Notes: generated by a model from the sequence alone, not told the origin. A stretch of 64,000 nucleotides of DNA from Ralstonia condita (GCF_958405655.1 NZ_CATYWO010000002.1:868001-932000); one strand, 5' to 3'. Counted from the first letter of the stretch, positions 17,183 to 26,617 are shown. Program-made: numbers and translations.

Positions 17183-17722
17183 TTACATCTGGTGGTCTTT
17201 CAGTACGCCACCGTCGAGCTGTGCCATTTGGGGCGTTATTTCATTGAACTTGTAAACCTTGCCGCCTTGATGTGTAGCGAAGGCGTCCGCATCGGCCTGC
17301 GTGGCAAAAGATGCAAACGTGGCGCCCATCGATCCGCGCGCCTTCGATCCCACGACGTAGAACGCTGTGCGGGCATCGATCCAGTGGCCCTGCGGCGTAT
17401 TCCAGTCTGTCTTGGCCATGTCTTGCACGTACATGGCGCGCATGTGCCGCTGTTGTTCAGGGCGCAGCACGATCGAGAACAGCTCGATGGTGTCGCAGAA
17501 GACGTCGGGGGCGCCCTTGTCATACAGAATCTGCGCCTTCGGGCCGGGGAAGTCAGCCACCGTCATGCCGTCGAGGCTGCAGGGCGTATCCCGCGTGAGT
17601 TCGATCGGACCGGGCGTAGACGCGGCGCCTTGGCAGCCGGCCAGGACGATTGCGGTGGCGAACAGGGCCGTGCGCGCACGGCGGCGCAGGGCGGATAGAG
17701 GAGGTTGCAGTGTGCGTTTCAT
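17183..17722 (-). CDS. nosL: Nitrous oxide reductase accessory lipoprotein NosL
   Basis: NosL is a copper-binding protein that helps supply copper to NosZ. The product is 179 residues. The signal has an arginine-rich start and lipobox LAGC (Cys 30), so it is a lipoprotein. The copper-site region is TPCSLDGMTVADFPGPKAQI, the usual C-x-LDGM form, followed by FCDTIELFSIV. ATG 17722 overlaps the nosY stop by four bases (ATGA); an in-frame ATG 15 bases earlier lies inside nosY without a ribosome binding site. It is the last recognised gene of the leftward nos cluster. Confidence 0.93.
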   Translation of the reverse strand: MKRTLQPPLSALRRRARTALFATAIVLAGCQGAASTPGPIELTRDTPCSLDGMTVADFPGPKAQILYDKGAPDVFCDTIELFSIVLRPEQQRHMRAMYVQDMAKTDWNTPQGHWIDARTAFYVVGSKARGSMGATFASFATQADADAFATHQGGKVYKFNEITPQMAQLDGGVLKDHQM

Positions 17723-18546
17723 TTGCGGAATTTCCATGCTGCCACGGCGAGCGGAGCGACGATCCAGGCGGTCATGAGGGAGCCGAGCACGAGCGGGTCT
17801 GCCATGCGCTCGGGGAATACGGTCGCCAGACCGTAGAGTGTTCGGACTTCGTCAAAGCTGAAGATGTTGAGGATGCGGAAGATGTCTGCCGGGTTGAGCA
17901 GCATCAGGTAGGGCAGGGCGTCCGATCCCAGCTTTCCGCCCGTGGCGATCAGCGCGCCGAGTAGGAGCAGATCGAAGACCAGCACGAAGAAGAACCACAG
18001 CGCGATGGCGACACCGCTTGCGCGCGTGCGATCGGCGGCAACGACGGACACCAACAGGGCCAGGCTGAGGAAGGCCATGCCCAGCAGCACTGAACTGAGC
18101 ATGAAGCCGGCGTAGTGATACATGGCCGCGAGCGGCAGCTTCACGGCCAACAGTATCCCGACCAGCCCAAAGCCGACGATCGTGGAGCACGCCAGCGCGG
18201 CCGCTAAGCCGAGGTATTTGCCGAGCAGCAGCTCGACTCGGGTGATCGGCATGGAAAGCAGCAGGTCCAGCGAGCCGCGCTCGCGCTCCCCCACGATCGC
18301 ATCAAAGCCGAGAATCAACGCAATCAGCGGTACGAGATAGATCACCAGGCTGACCAGGCTGGCGATCGTGACTTCCATGCCGCGCAGCCCGACTTCGCCT
18401 TGCTGTGCCGCACCGAAGTAGGCGATCACCAGCGCAAAGGCTGTCAATACGGTGGTCACCGCCAGCACCCACCGGTTGCGGATGCGGTCGTGGAATTCCT
18501 TGGCGACGACGATACCGATCTGCCGGGGTTCGAGTGTCAGTTGCAT
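17719..18546 (-). CDS. nosY: ABC transporter permease NosY
   Basis: NosY is the membrane part of the NosDFY transporter needed to mature the CuZ site of NosZ. The protein is 275 residues, the usual NosY length, with about six membrane segments spread from residue 25 to the end. The cytoplasmic motif GERERGSLDLLLSMP is typical of ABC-2 type permeases. The start is ATG 18546 after GAGGCCGGAC. It lies 8 bp after nosF and overlaps nosL by four bases. Confidence 0.94.
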   Translation of the reverse strand: MQLTLEPRQIGIVVAKEFHDRIRNRWVLAVTTVLTAFALVIAYFGAAQQGEVGLRGMEVTIASLVSLVIYLVPLIALILGFDAIVGERERGSLDLLLSMPITRVELLLGKYLGLAAALACSTIVGFGLVGILLAVKLPLAAMYHYAGFMLSSVLLGMAFLSLALLVSVVAADRTRASGVAIALWFFFVLVFDLLLLGALIATGGKLGSDALPYLMLLNPADIFRILNIFSFDEVRTLYGLATVFPERMADPLVLGSLMTAWIVAPLAVAAWKFRK

Positions 18547-18554
18547 GTCCGGCC

Positions 18555-19463
18555 TCAAGCAGGTTGGCCGAGGAGCACGTCCTCGAGCGAGGGTTCGCGC
18601 AGTTGCAGATCGGCAAGTGTCGCGCCGAGCGTGGATAGCGATTGCAGCAATGGCATCTTCGCCGGCCGCGGGCACAGCACGGTGGCGCGCGATCCATTGA
18701 TGTGCAGTTCGCATCCTGGCGCGGCCGCCAGCGCGCGTCGCAGGGCGGGCTCGGCATGCTCAGGGCCGCCCGTCAGCCGCAGGTCGAACCACAGCGGCAG
18801 GGCCATCGATTCGCGCAATGATTGCACCGTGCCCTGCGCATGCACGCGTCCGTTTTTCATGATCGCCAGGCGGCCCACGCGCTCCTGGATTTCCGACAGG
18901 ATGTGCGAGGTCAGCACGATGGTCACGCCCTGTGCCTGCAGTTCGCCCAGCGTGCGATAGAAGTCGCGAATCCCCTGCGGGTCCAGGCCGTTTGTGGGCT
19001 CGTCGAGAAACAGGAGTGTGGGCTGGCCGAGCAGGGCCTGGGCGAAACCGAGGCGCTGGCGCATGCCCTTGGAATAGCCCCGCACGCGGCGGTCTGCGGC
19101 ATGGGACAACCCCACGCGTTCCAGCACGCGCGCGCAATCCGTTCGGGGGGCGCGCTTGAGCGCAGCGAAGAATTCCAGCGTTTCCTGACCAGTCAGGTTG
19201 TCATAGAACACCACGTTTTCCGGCAGATAGCCAAGGTTGCGCCGCACCGAGCGGAAGGCCCCACTGCTCATGGGCTGGCCTCCAATGCGCACTTCACCCG
19301 TGGTGGGCGCCTCCAGGCCGAGGAGCATCTTGAACAGCGTGCTTTTGCCCGCGCCGTTGTGGCCGATCAGGCCGAATAGCTCGCCGGGATGCACCGTCAG
19401 GCTCACGTCCGCTACGGCTTCGATCTCACCGTAGCGCTTCACCAGTTGCCGCGCTTCAATCAT
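18555..19463 (-). CDS. nosF: ABC transporter ATP-binding protein NosF
   Basis: NosF is the ATPase of the NosDFY complex. The protein is 302 residues. Walker A is GHNGAGKST (about 34-42), the ABC signature is YSKGMRQRLGFAQ, and Walker B is LLFLDEPTNGLDPQG, with the H-loop in LTSHILSE. The C-terminal 80 residues form the accessory domain typical of NosF. The start ATG 19461-19463 lies within the end of nosD (8-bp overlap), so the two are translationally coupled. Confidence 0.95.
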   Translation of the reverse strand: MIEARQLVKRYGEIEAVADVSLTVHPGELFGLIGHNGAGKSTLFKMLLGLEAPTTGEVRIGGQPMSSGAFRSVRRNLGYLPENVVFYDNLTGQETLEFFAALKRAPRTDCARVLERVGLSHAADRRVRGYSKGMRQRLGFAQALLGQPTLLFLDEPTNGLDPQGIRDFYRTLGELQAQGVTIVLTSHILSEIQERVGRLAIMKNGRVHAQGTVQSLRESMALPLWFDLRLTGGPEHAEPALRRALAAAPGCELHINGSRATVLCPRPAKMPLLQSLSTLGATLADLQLREPSLEDVLLGQPA

Positions 19464-20718
19464 GCTTGTTCACCCACGCGCGCCAATCATTGCCCCGTGG
19501 ACGCATGCGGGGGCTGGCGTCGACCACACTGGGTGAGCGCAGCAGCGGGAATTGCTCCGAGATCAGCCTCAACGTCTGTACCGCGGGGCTATTGAGCAGC
19601 AGCTTGGCGCTCGGGAAGCGCCACAACAGCCGGTCCATCAGATCGCTTGCGCGATAGGGCACGTCGCCGCGGCCGTCGCCGTTGCGGTCCCATCCGGCAT
19701 AGTTGCTCCAGTAATTGCCGCTGCGCCCGCCCCAGGGCTCGTCGTGCGTGGCAACGTAGCGCACCTGCTCCTGGTTATCGATGAAATCGTTACCGTCCAC
19801 CTTGTTGTGAATGGACCCGGCCCAGACGTGCATGCCGACCGTGTTGCCGATGACGAGGTTGTTGCGCAGCACGTTGTATTCGGCGTCGTAGACGAAGAAG
19901 CCGCGCAGGTTTCCGGACACCACGTTGTCTTCGATGACCGAATCCTGGATGGTGCGCAGCATGATGCCGTGGTCGGTGTTGCCCCAGGCGCGGTTGCCGC
20001 GCACGATCTGGCGGCGCGTCATCATGAGCGCCAGGCCGCCGCGGTTGTGGTAGGACTCGTTGCCCTCCCACAGGTTGTCGTTGGAGTTCATGTAGTGCGT
20101 GCCATAGCGCACGTTGTGGATGCGGTTGGCACGAAACAGCGCGTGGTGCGAGACATCGACATAGATGCCGTCACGCGAAAAACTGATCTCGTTGCCGTCG
20201 AGCTGCGCCCCCGTCGTGTTGTAGAGCTGGATGCCGTTGCCGCGCTGCGCGGAGGGGTAATCGCGCTTGCCGGTAATCACGTTGCCCACGACGTGCACAT
20301 CCTTCACGCCCTCGATCCACAGGCCGAACAGGTTGTAGGTGAGCTCGCAGTGTCTGACCGTGGCGCGATCGGCGCCGGGTTGGATGTAGATGCCGGCGTT
20401 CTGCGCGCCGAGGTCGTCGCCGCTGTCGCTGACAATCAGGCCATCGATCGTGACGTCCGGCGACACGACGCGGATTACATCGCCGGCAAGGCCGCCGCTG
20501 ATGGTGGGGCGGTCGATGCCCACCAGGGTCAGCGGTTTATCGATTCGGACCGGGCCTTGATACCGACCGCGCTCGATGATGAGGGTGTCCCCCGCATGCG
20601 CGAGCGTGACCGCCTGCGCAATCGAACTGCCGGCACGCACGCGAATCTCTGCACCGCAGGCCGCAGTGCAGACCAGCAGTGCCGAGATCGCGCAGAGGAG
20701 CCGGTTCAGTAGAGCCAT
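19456..20718 (-). CDS. nosD: Periplasmic copper-site maturation protein NosD
   Basis: NosD is the periplasmic partner of the NosFY transporter. The protein is 420 residues from ATG 20718 with a signal peptide (MALLNRLLCAISALLV, cleavage near residue 23). The body is a right-handed parallel beta-helix of CASH/PbH1 repeats, seen as recurring G-N-x-I and N-x-V turns from about 100 to 330. Late motifs are GNYWSNYAGWDRNGDG and VPYRASDLMDRL. It overlaps the end of nosR by 13 bp. The frame is open far upstream through nosR, but only this start gives the expected signal peptide. Confidence 0.95.
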   Translation of the reverse strand: MALLNRLLCAISALLVCTAACGAEIRVRAGSSIAQAVTLAHAGDTLIIERGRYQGPVRIDKPLTLVGIDRPTISGGLAGDVIRVVSPDVTIDGLIVSDSGDDLGAQNAGIYIQPGADRATVRHCELTYNLFGLWIEGVKDVHVVGNVITGKRDYPSAQRGNGIQLYNTTGAQLDGNEISFSRDGIYVDVSHHALFRANRIHNVRYGTHYMNSNDNLWEGNESYHNRGGLALMMTRRQIVRGNRAWGNTDHGIMLRTIQDSVIEDNVVSGNLRGFFVYDAEYNVLRNNLVIGNTVGMHVWAGSIHNKVDGNDFIDNQEQVRYVATHDEPWGGRSGNYWSNYAGWDRNGDGRGDVPYRASDLMDRLLWRFPSAKLLLNSPAVQTLRLISEQFPLLRSPSVVDASPRMRPRGNDWRAWVNKHD

Positions 20719-23324
20719 TTCAGTTGGGGCAGGGATTGCAGCGCCGGCAGCACGCCCACGCCCTTCATGGCAAGGAAGAGGCCTGCGCCAATCAGCAGGT
20801 TCTTCATGCCGACATAGGCAGCCATGTCGGCCCAGGAGGCTGTACGCAGCTTGTAACCCCACCAGGCGCCTTCCTTCACATAGGGCTTGCACGCCATGCG
20901 CATGACCCATTCGTAGGCGGACCACGCCAACCACCAGCCCAGCACGATGCCGGCGCCAAGCCTGCCGCCCGCACCGAGCAGCCACGCCCAGGTGACCAGC
21001 ACGGCCAGGCCAATGCCGGCGGCACGGAAGAACAACGGGTGGCTGAGGAATTGCCGGTTCCAGGGGAAGAGGTGGTCGGTCAGCTCGCGACGCAACCGGG
21101 CGAGCGTGCCCACCGGAGGCAGCGGCAGCGAAGCGGGCGCCGGTGCAGCGGGTTTGGGCGGCGCGCTTGGCACTGGCTGGATCGGGATGTAGTAGCCGTC
21201 GGCACCGATCGGTGTCAGTTTCAAGCCGGCGCTCGTGCGGTGCTTGCGCTCCTTGACCAGCGGAGGGCACGCATGATCGTCGTAATACATGACCATGCAA
21301 TCCAGGCACAGCAGGCATTCGCGCTGGTCGATCTTGCCGTCGCGTCCGATGGCTTGCGATCCGCAGCCTGCCTCGCAGGCGCGGCAAGGGCCGCATTCCT
21401 GCTTGCGTTTCAGACCCCACCACCGGAACGTTGACGGGATGGCGAGCGAGGCGCCCAGCGGGCACAGGTATTTGCAGAATGGCCGCTCGATGAACAGGGC
21501 GGCGACAGCCAGCACGCTCCAGAACGTGACGAAGGGCCACGTCCGGTTCCAGACGCCGACCAGGAACGTGGTCTTGAACGGCTCGATCTCCGCCAGCTTC
21601 TCGGCGGTGCCCATCGAGTAGAACGACATCCCGAGCAGGCCGGCAAACACGCCGTACTTGATCCACTTGAGCTTGTCGTGCAGCGCCTTGGGCAACTGGA
21701 ACTGGAAGCGCGCAAGGCCAAGTTTGCCCCCCACCTTGTAAAGGATCTCACTCAGCGAGCCGTAGGGGCACAGCCAACCGCAGAACATGCCGCGGCCCCA
21801 GAAGAACACGCTGATGATGATGAACCACCAGAACAGGAAGATGAACGGATCGGACAGGAACAGATCCCACCGCCACTTGAAGAGAATGGCGTGGAACCAT
21901 GTCAGCACCTGCGTGATGGACGGCTGCGCCATGAGATGGAATCCAGCGAAGCCGATGCTCGTGGTCCACAGCGCGTACTTGGGCCAGGAGACCCAGCGCT
22001 TGTCCTTGCGCCTGGAGCGGCGCACCAGCGTGTCGCGCGACGCGTATACCGCGCCCGCGCCAATCAACAGGAGGGCGAACAGGCCAATCTCGACGGCGCG
22101 CGCCTTCCAGATCTGCAGCCAGGGCGGAGCGGGGCGGTCGTACTGCGGCCGCCCGCCAACCAGCTCATCCGCCGGGAGCCAGTATTCCTGGTCGAAGCTT
22201 GTGAACGTCTTTGCGCCGGTTTCCGCGTCCAACTTGTTGGCCAGGAACACCAGCTTCCACGGATACGCCGACGAAAACCCCGGGCTGCGGATGATGAAGA
22301 TGCCTGATTCGCGATACTCAGGCGCACCGGTTGCGCGGATGCCGTAGAGGTTCTGGTAATCGAGGTCCCGGAAGGTGAAGGTGTCGGTATCCTGGGCGAC
22401 CTGGATGCGGTCGAAGATGCCCCCGCGCACGAAGCCGGAGCCTTTGAAACTTTCCGTGCCGTTCGACGCGATGAAGATCGCGTGTTCGCCGGGCTTCAGG
22501 CTCGACATGAGCGATGCATAATTCGCGTCGCCCAGGATGCTGCGCCCTACGACAGGCGCACTGATATCACCGAACACCATGTCCACGTAAGGCTGGCCGC
22601 TGGCTTGGAGCCCAACGTCTTCAGGGTGCACGGTCAGGCGCTGCACCGCGCCCTGGTCGAGCAGTGCCTTCCAGCTCAGCGGTTGATTTGCCGGCGTGAA
22701 TTTCGCCTGGGCGCGCCGCTTGGGAGCGATGATGCCGGCCTGTTCGGCCACGGCCTTGCCGCTGCGCAGGATGACCTGATTCTCGGACATCACCGTCACG
22801 GTCGCGCCACTGATCGCGTCGAGTTCGACGGCGCCCTCGCTCACGGCGTGGGATTTGCCGATCTCGATGCTCCCCCCAACGAACTTGCCGACGTATTGCG
22901 AGGTGAAGTGCGTCAGTTGGGTTTCTGGAATGCCCAGCAGAAGGATCGGCTCGGAATGTCGCAGGACCTTGACGCCCGTGATCACGCCGTGCGCATCCAT
23001 GCCCATCAGGGTAATGATGGGTTTGCCCGAATAGCCGGGCATGTCCACGATGTCGGTCGACAGGAACGCATAGCCGACCAGCTGGCGCTTGCCCGCAATG
23101 TCGCGATAGCCCTCTACGTAAGGAGGGTGCCCCTTGCGCGGAGAGAAGCTGCTGGCGCCAGGCAGCACGTCCGTGCAGGGCACCATTGCGCACAGGTTCG
23201 GGTCGGTCGATAAACCGGCGGGCAGCGGCGCCTCATAAGCCATGCCGCTGATGCCCGCCAGCGCGGACGTGTCCATCGCACAAGTGGCGGCAATCACCGC
23301 CAATCGTGAGAACAGGTGTTTCAT
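20706..23324 (-). CDS. nosR: Transmembrane flavo-iron-sulfur protein NosR
   Basis: NosR supports NosZ expression and electron supply. The protein is 872 residues. The order is: signal peptide; a periplasmic FMN-binding domain with covalent flavin motif DAISGATVT (about 170-180); membrane segments from about 420 with CGWLCPYGSLSEI and CKYLCPLGAS; then two [4Fe-4S] clusters in CGPCRACEAGC and CLLCLDCMV. It is longer than the roughly 720 residues of Pseudomonas NosR: a Pro/Ala linker and about 120 residues with several hydrophobic segments follow the iron-sulfur region. It lies 16 bp after nosZ and is probably co-transcribed. Confidence 0.95.
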   Translation of the reverse strand: MKHLFSRLAVIAATCAMDTSALAGISGMAYEAPLPAGLSTDPNLCAMVPCTDVLPGASSFSPRKGHPPYVEGYRDIAGKRQLVGYAFLSTDIVDMPGYSGKPIITLMGMDAHGVITGVKVLRHSEPILLLGIPETQLTHFTSQYVGKFVGGSIEIGKSHAVSEGAVELDAISGATVTVMSENQVILRSGKAVAEQAGIIAPKRRAQAKFTPANQPLSWKALLDQGAVQRLTVHPEDVGLQASGQPYVDMVFGDISAPVVGRSILGDANYASLMSSLKPGEHAIFIASNGTESFKGSGFVRGGIFDRIQVAQDTDTFTFRDLDYQNLYGIRATGAPEYRESGIFIIRSPGFSSAYPWKLVFLANKLDAETGAKTFTSFDQEYWLPADELVGGRPQYDRPAPPWLQIWKARAVEIGLFALLLIGAGAVYASRDTLVRRSRRKDKRWVSWPKYALWTTSIGFAGFHLMAQPSITQVLTWFHAILFKWRWDLFLSDPFIFLFWWFIIISVFFWGRGMFCGWLCPYGSLSEILYKVGGKLGLARFQFQLPKALHDKLKWIKYGVFAGLLGMSFYSMGTAEKLAEIEPFKTTFLVGVWNRTWPFVTFWSVLAVAALFIERPFCKYLCPLGASLAIPSTFRWWGLKRKQECGPCRACEAGCGSQAIGRDGKIDQRECLLCLDCMVMYYDDHACPPLVKERKHRTSAGLKLTPIGADGYYIPIQPVPSAPPKPAAPAPASLPLPPVGTLARLRRELTDHLFPWNRQFLSHPLFFRAAGIGLAVLVTWAWLLGAGGRLGAGIVLGWWLAWSAYEWVMRMACKPYVKEGAWWGYKLRTASWADMAAYVGMKNLLIGAGLFLAMKGVGVLPALQSLPQLKWLY

Positions 23325-23340
23325 ACGTCCGCCTTCTCCC

Positions 23341-25296
23341 TTACGCCTCTACAAGCATGCGCGAGCGCATTTCCAGGTGCAGCGCGTGACAGAAGTTGGT
23401 GCAGTAGCACCAGTAGACCCCGGGCTTGTCGACCTTGAAGGTGACCGACTTGGTTTCCTGCGGGTTCACGATGAAGTTGATGTTGTACTTCGGGATGGCG
23501 AAGCCGTGGGTCAAGTCCTCCACCTTGTCGAGGTTGGTGAGGATGATCGTCACCTCATCGCCCTTCTTCACAGTGAACTCGCGCAAGCCAAAGGCAGGTG
23601 CCTGCGAGGTCAGGTAGACCGTCACCTGCTTGCCCTTGCGCTCGACGCGGCACTCCTTCGGGTCTTTCACCGCGTGCGGGAACTCATCGATGTTGTAGAC
23701 CTGACGCGTCTTGATGATGTCGCGGCGGATGACGATCGAGTCGTGCGGCTCGGAATAGACCGCATGGTCTGCCACGAGCTTCATCTTGTCGCCGGAGATG
23801 TCGATGAGCTGAGCCGTTTCCGGGTGCAGCGGGCCGACCGGCAGAAAGCGGTCTTTCGAGAACTTGTTGTCCGAGATGAAGAACTTGCCATCCGGTTCCT
23901 TGGTTTCGCCCATCGAGGTGAAACCGTGGCCCGGCTGGTAATTGACGTCGATGCGGTCCACCACTGGCACAGCGGTCTTGTCGCCCTTGAACGCCTTGAT
24001 CGCCGCTTCGAGGTTCCATTTGACGATCTGGCTGTCGAGGAACAGCGTTGTATAGGCGTTGCCGCGGTTGTCAAAGCCGGTGTGCAGCGGGCCGAGGCCG
24101 ATCTCGGGTTCGGCGACGACGCAGTCGCGCGGCTCCTTGAGCTCGCCGTTGAACCACTTCAACACGAGGTCGTGCTCGATCAGGGTTGCCGTCGGCGACA
24201 GCTTGCCGGAACAGGCGTAGTACTTGCCGTCCGGGCTGGCATTCACGCCGTGCGGGTTCTTGGGCACGGGCACATAGCAGGTCAGCGCGGTCTTCGGGTC
24301 GGTGTTGGCGGCTTTGGTGCCATCGACAACAGGGACTTTCGAGGTGCCGATGGTGAAGGTCTTGCCGGCTTTGACCGCGGCTTCGATCCGTGCCACGTTG
24401 AAGAACACGCACGCGTCGCGCTCGGCGGACATCATCTCTTCGTAATGCACGCCGCCTTCGGTGTTGTACTGGTTGGAAGCAGCGAGCTTGCCGTCATACG
24501 ACGTGGCCACCAGGTCCATGTTGCCGTCGACCTTGACCTGCCAGCGGGGCTCCATCGTCTCGGCGTCCACGCAGGTGAACAGGCAGAAATACTTCTTCGG
24601 GTCGTTCAGGTCGCGGCCGTCATTGGGCTGTGGAATATGGAACTCGTTGCCGCAGAACACGCGGGTGGTGTGGTTGATCTTGTCATCCACCGGGTCCCGC
24701 TTGTCCGGGAAGACGCCATGGAAGCCCTGGACGTTCGGCAGTTCGACGATCTTGTCGCATTCCATCGTGTCCATGCGCACCCGGGCGAGCCGGCTGTGGA
24801 TCTTGTCGTTGACGAAGATGTATTTCCCGTCGTACGTGCCGTCGGTATAGGACGGATGCACGTGATGGGTATCGCCGGTCCAGTACTTGAGCGTGCCGTC
24901 CGGGTTGGTGCCCATGATCTTCTTCGATTCGTTGGTGATGCCCCAGCCCACCAGGCAATCGATGTTGAAGACGGGGATGCGCTTGAAGCAGCGCCCCGAA
25001 GGCAGACCGTAGATGCGAACCTCACCCGAGTGGCCGCCGCTGGAGAACGCGTAGTACGTGTCCAGCTGGCCGGGCGGCACTTCGTACTTGCTGTAGTCGA
25101 CGCCGCCGGCTGCGCTCGCTTTGCCATCCGCCGGTGCCGCTGCCGCAGGCGCGTCCTTGTCCGTGCCTTTGTTGCAGGCTGCCAGGCCGGCGGACAGGCC
25201 CACGCCGACCAGGCCCGCCGCCGTCCGGTTCAGAAAGCTGCGTCGTGTCGGACTGACAGGAATCGGATTCTCGAAATCATTTTTGGATTGGCTCAT
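23341..25296 (-). CDS. nosZ: Nitrous oxide reductase NosZ (clade I, Tat-exported)
   Basis: NosZ reduces N2O to N2 in the periplasm using the CuA and CuZ centres. The protein is 651 residues. The Tat motif SPTRRSFL has its arginine pair at 18-19, which marks clade I. The signal ends in a lipobox (LAAC, Cys 41) followed by an Ala/Pro linker, so the enzyme may be a lipoprotein. CuZ histidines begin with GDTHHVH in the beta-propeller. The C-terminal cupredoxin has the CuA motif CTNFCHALHLEM. A ribosome binding site (GAGGGAG) precedes the start, and a perfect FNR-type box lies about 60 bp upstream. Confidence 0.97.
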   Translation of the reverse strand: MSQSKNDFENPIPVSPTRRSFLNRTAAGLVGVGLSAGLAACNKGTDKDAPAAAAPADGKASAAGGVDYSKYEVPPGQLDTYYAFSSGGHSGEVRIYGLPSGRCFKRIPVFNIDCLVGWGITNESKKIMGTNPDGTLKYWTGDTHHVHPSYTDGTYDGKYIFVNDKIHSRLARVRMDTMECDKIVELPNVQGFHGVFPDKRDPVDDKINHTTRVFCGNEFHIPQPNDGRDLNDPKKYFCLFTCVDAETMEPRWQVKVDGNMDLVATSYDGKLAASNQYNTEGGVHYEEMMSAERDACVFFNVARIEAAVKAGKTFTIGTSKVPVVDGTKAANTDPKTALTCYVPVPKNPHGVNASPDGKYYACSGKLSPTATLIEHDLVLKWFNGELKEPRDCVVAEPEIGLGPLHTGFDNRGNAYTTLFLDSQIVKWNLEAAIKAFKGDKTAVPVVDRIDVNYQPGHGFTSMGETKEPDGKFFISDNKFSKDRFLPVGPLHPETAQLIDISGDKMKLVADHAVYSEPHDSIVIRRDIIKTRQVYNIDEFPHAVKDPKECRVERKGKQVTVYLTSQAPAFGLREFTVKKGDEVTIILTNLDKVEDLTHGFAIPKYNINFIVNPQETKSVTFKVDKPGVYWCYCTNFCHALHLEMRSRMLVEA

Positions 25297-25351
25297 CTTT
25301 TACGCTCCCTCAGAATTGGAAACCACATTAACAAACCGTCAATTTTTGCTA

Positions 25352-25365
25352 TTGATAGCCATCAA
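25352..25365. promoter_or_regulatory. FNR/DNR box upstream of nosZ
   Basis: TTGAT-AGCC-ATCAA at 25352-25365 is a perfect match to the FNR/DNR/NNR consensus TTGAT-N4-ATCAA. Its centre is about 62 bp upstream of the nosZ start. With class II spacing (-41.5) transcription would begin near 25317, leaving a leader of about 20 bases. It suggests activation of nosZRDFYL by an oxygen- or NO-sensing FNR-family regulator. Confidence 0.85.
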
Positions 25366-25516
25366 AGGTCATGGAAAACCCATCCATTCGAATTGAATTG
25401 CAATGGCTCCTATTCGATTGACCATTGGAAATTTGAATAACCTATTTTTAATGAGGCTATTCGGATATGAATGAATGTGACGATGCCGTTGCGCTTTGTG
25501 CGGGTTGCGGAGTGGA

Positions 25517-26617
25517 TCAGGTGGATGTGACAGGGCGACCGCCCAGCGCAGCAAACGCGGTTGTCATCCGGTCTCGATGACGGCCATCCACATCGCGCAG
25601 GATGAAATAGGCGGCCAGCCCGAGTTGCTCGGCCGCCTCGAGGCCGCGCTCGGGGCCCAACACAATCAGCGCCGTAGCGTATGCGTCGGCAATCGCACAC
25701 TGCGATGCGACCACGGTGACGGAAGTCAGGCCATTGGCGATTGGGCGGCCTGTACGTGGATCGATCTCGTGTGAGTAATGTTGCCCATCCTGCTCGAAGC
25801 AGATGCGGTAATCACCCGACGTCGCCATGGCCAGATCGCGCAATGGCACGATGAACCGGGCACGGCGCGGTAGCGTCCGCTGAGGCTCTTCAATACCGAT
25901 TTGCCACGCGCGCCCGTCATGGCGCCGGCCCTTGGCGCGCACCTCTCCACCCACCTCGACCATGTAATCGGAGATGCCAAGCGCGTCGAGCGCGATGGCC
26001 GCCTGGTCGACACCAAAACCCTTTGCGATGGCCGATAGATCGGCATAAACGCGAGGGTCGGCTTTCGTGGCGGTACGCGTGCGCGGGTCGATTTCCAGTG
26101 CGCCGGTGCCGACTGCGCTCTTGAGCATCGCCAGCTCGTACGGCGTTACCACACGTTGAGCCTTTTCCGGCCCGAAGCCCCACAGGTTGACGAAGCTCCC
26201 GGCGGTGACATCGAACGCGCCATCCGTTGCGAGGCTCACTGATCTCGCCATCTGCAATACGCTGATCGTGTCGGCGGACAACGCTAAGGGGCGCCCGCCC
26301 GCATACCGGTTCAGTTGCGACAGTTCCGAGTCCGCCCGATACGTTGACATGCGTTGGTCGACTCCCTGTACAGCCGCATCCACGGTAGCGCGCGCCGCAT
26401 CGAGCAATGCCGTGTCATCAAGCGATGCAAGCGCGAGCCGGACGTGATATGTCGTGCCCATCGTGTCGCCGTCGAAGGCATAGCGATACCGCACGGGCGG
26501 TGCGCTCGCGGCCGGACTGGCGGTCCAGCGCAGCGTGTGCGCCAGGCCGGTGGGCCCGATATTCGGCAGGGTTCCACGGAGGGGCGGAGTGCAACGGTTC
26601 AAGATTTCACCGCACAT
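25517..26617 (-). CDS. nosX: FAD:protein FMN transferase (ApbE/NosX)
   Basis: ApbE-type enzymes attach FMN covalently to threonine; in nos clusters the form called NosX flavinylates NosR. The protein is 366 residues. Recognised elements are FDGDTMGTTYHVRLA, the active-site region YADLSAIAKGFGVDQAA, VEVGGEVRAKG, and HEIDPRTGRPIANG with VTVVASQCAIADAYATAL. No clear export signal is visible with ATG 26617, and the ribosome binding site is weak, so the true start may be further downstream or the N-terminus unusual. It precedes nosZ by 220 bp on the same strand and has two FNR-type boxes upstream. Confidence 0.88.
   Translation of the reverse strand: MCGEILNRCTPPLRGTLPNIGPTGLAHTLRWTASPAASAPPVRYRYAFDGDTMGTTYHVRLALASLDDTALLDAARATVDAAVQGVDQRMSTYRADSELSQLNRYAGGRPLALSADTISVLQMARSVSLATDGAFDVTAGSFVNLWGFGPEKAQRVVTPYELAMLKSAVGTGALEIDPRTRTATKADPRVYADLSAIAKGFGVDQAAIALDALGISDYMVEVGGEVRAKGRRHDGRAWQIGIEEPQRTLPRRARFIVPLRDLAMATSGDYRICFEQDGQHYSHEIDPRTGRPIANGLTSVTVVASQCAIADAYATALIVLGPERGLEAAEQLGLAAYFILRDVDGRHRDRMTTAFAALGGRPVTST

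Noticed and set aside
20719..21666. Upstream extension of the nosD frame.
   Set aside because: It overlaps the conserved cluster-binding part of nosR, and the downstream ATG gives a proper signal peptide.
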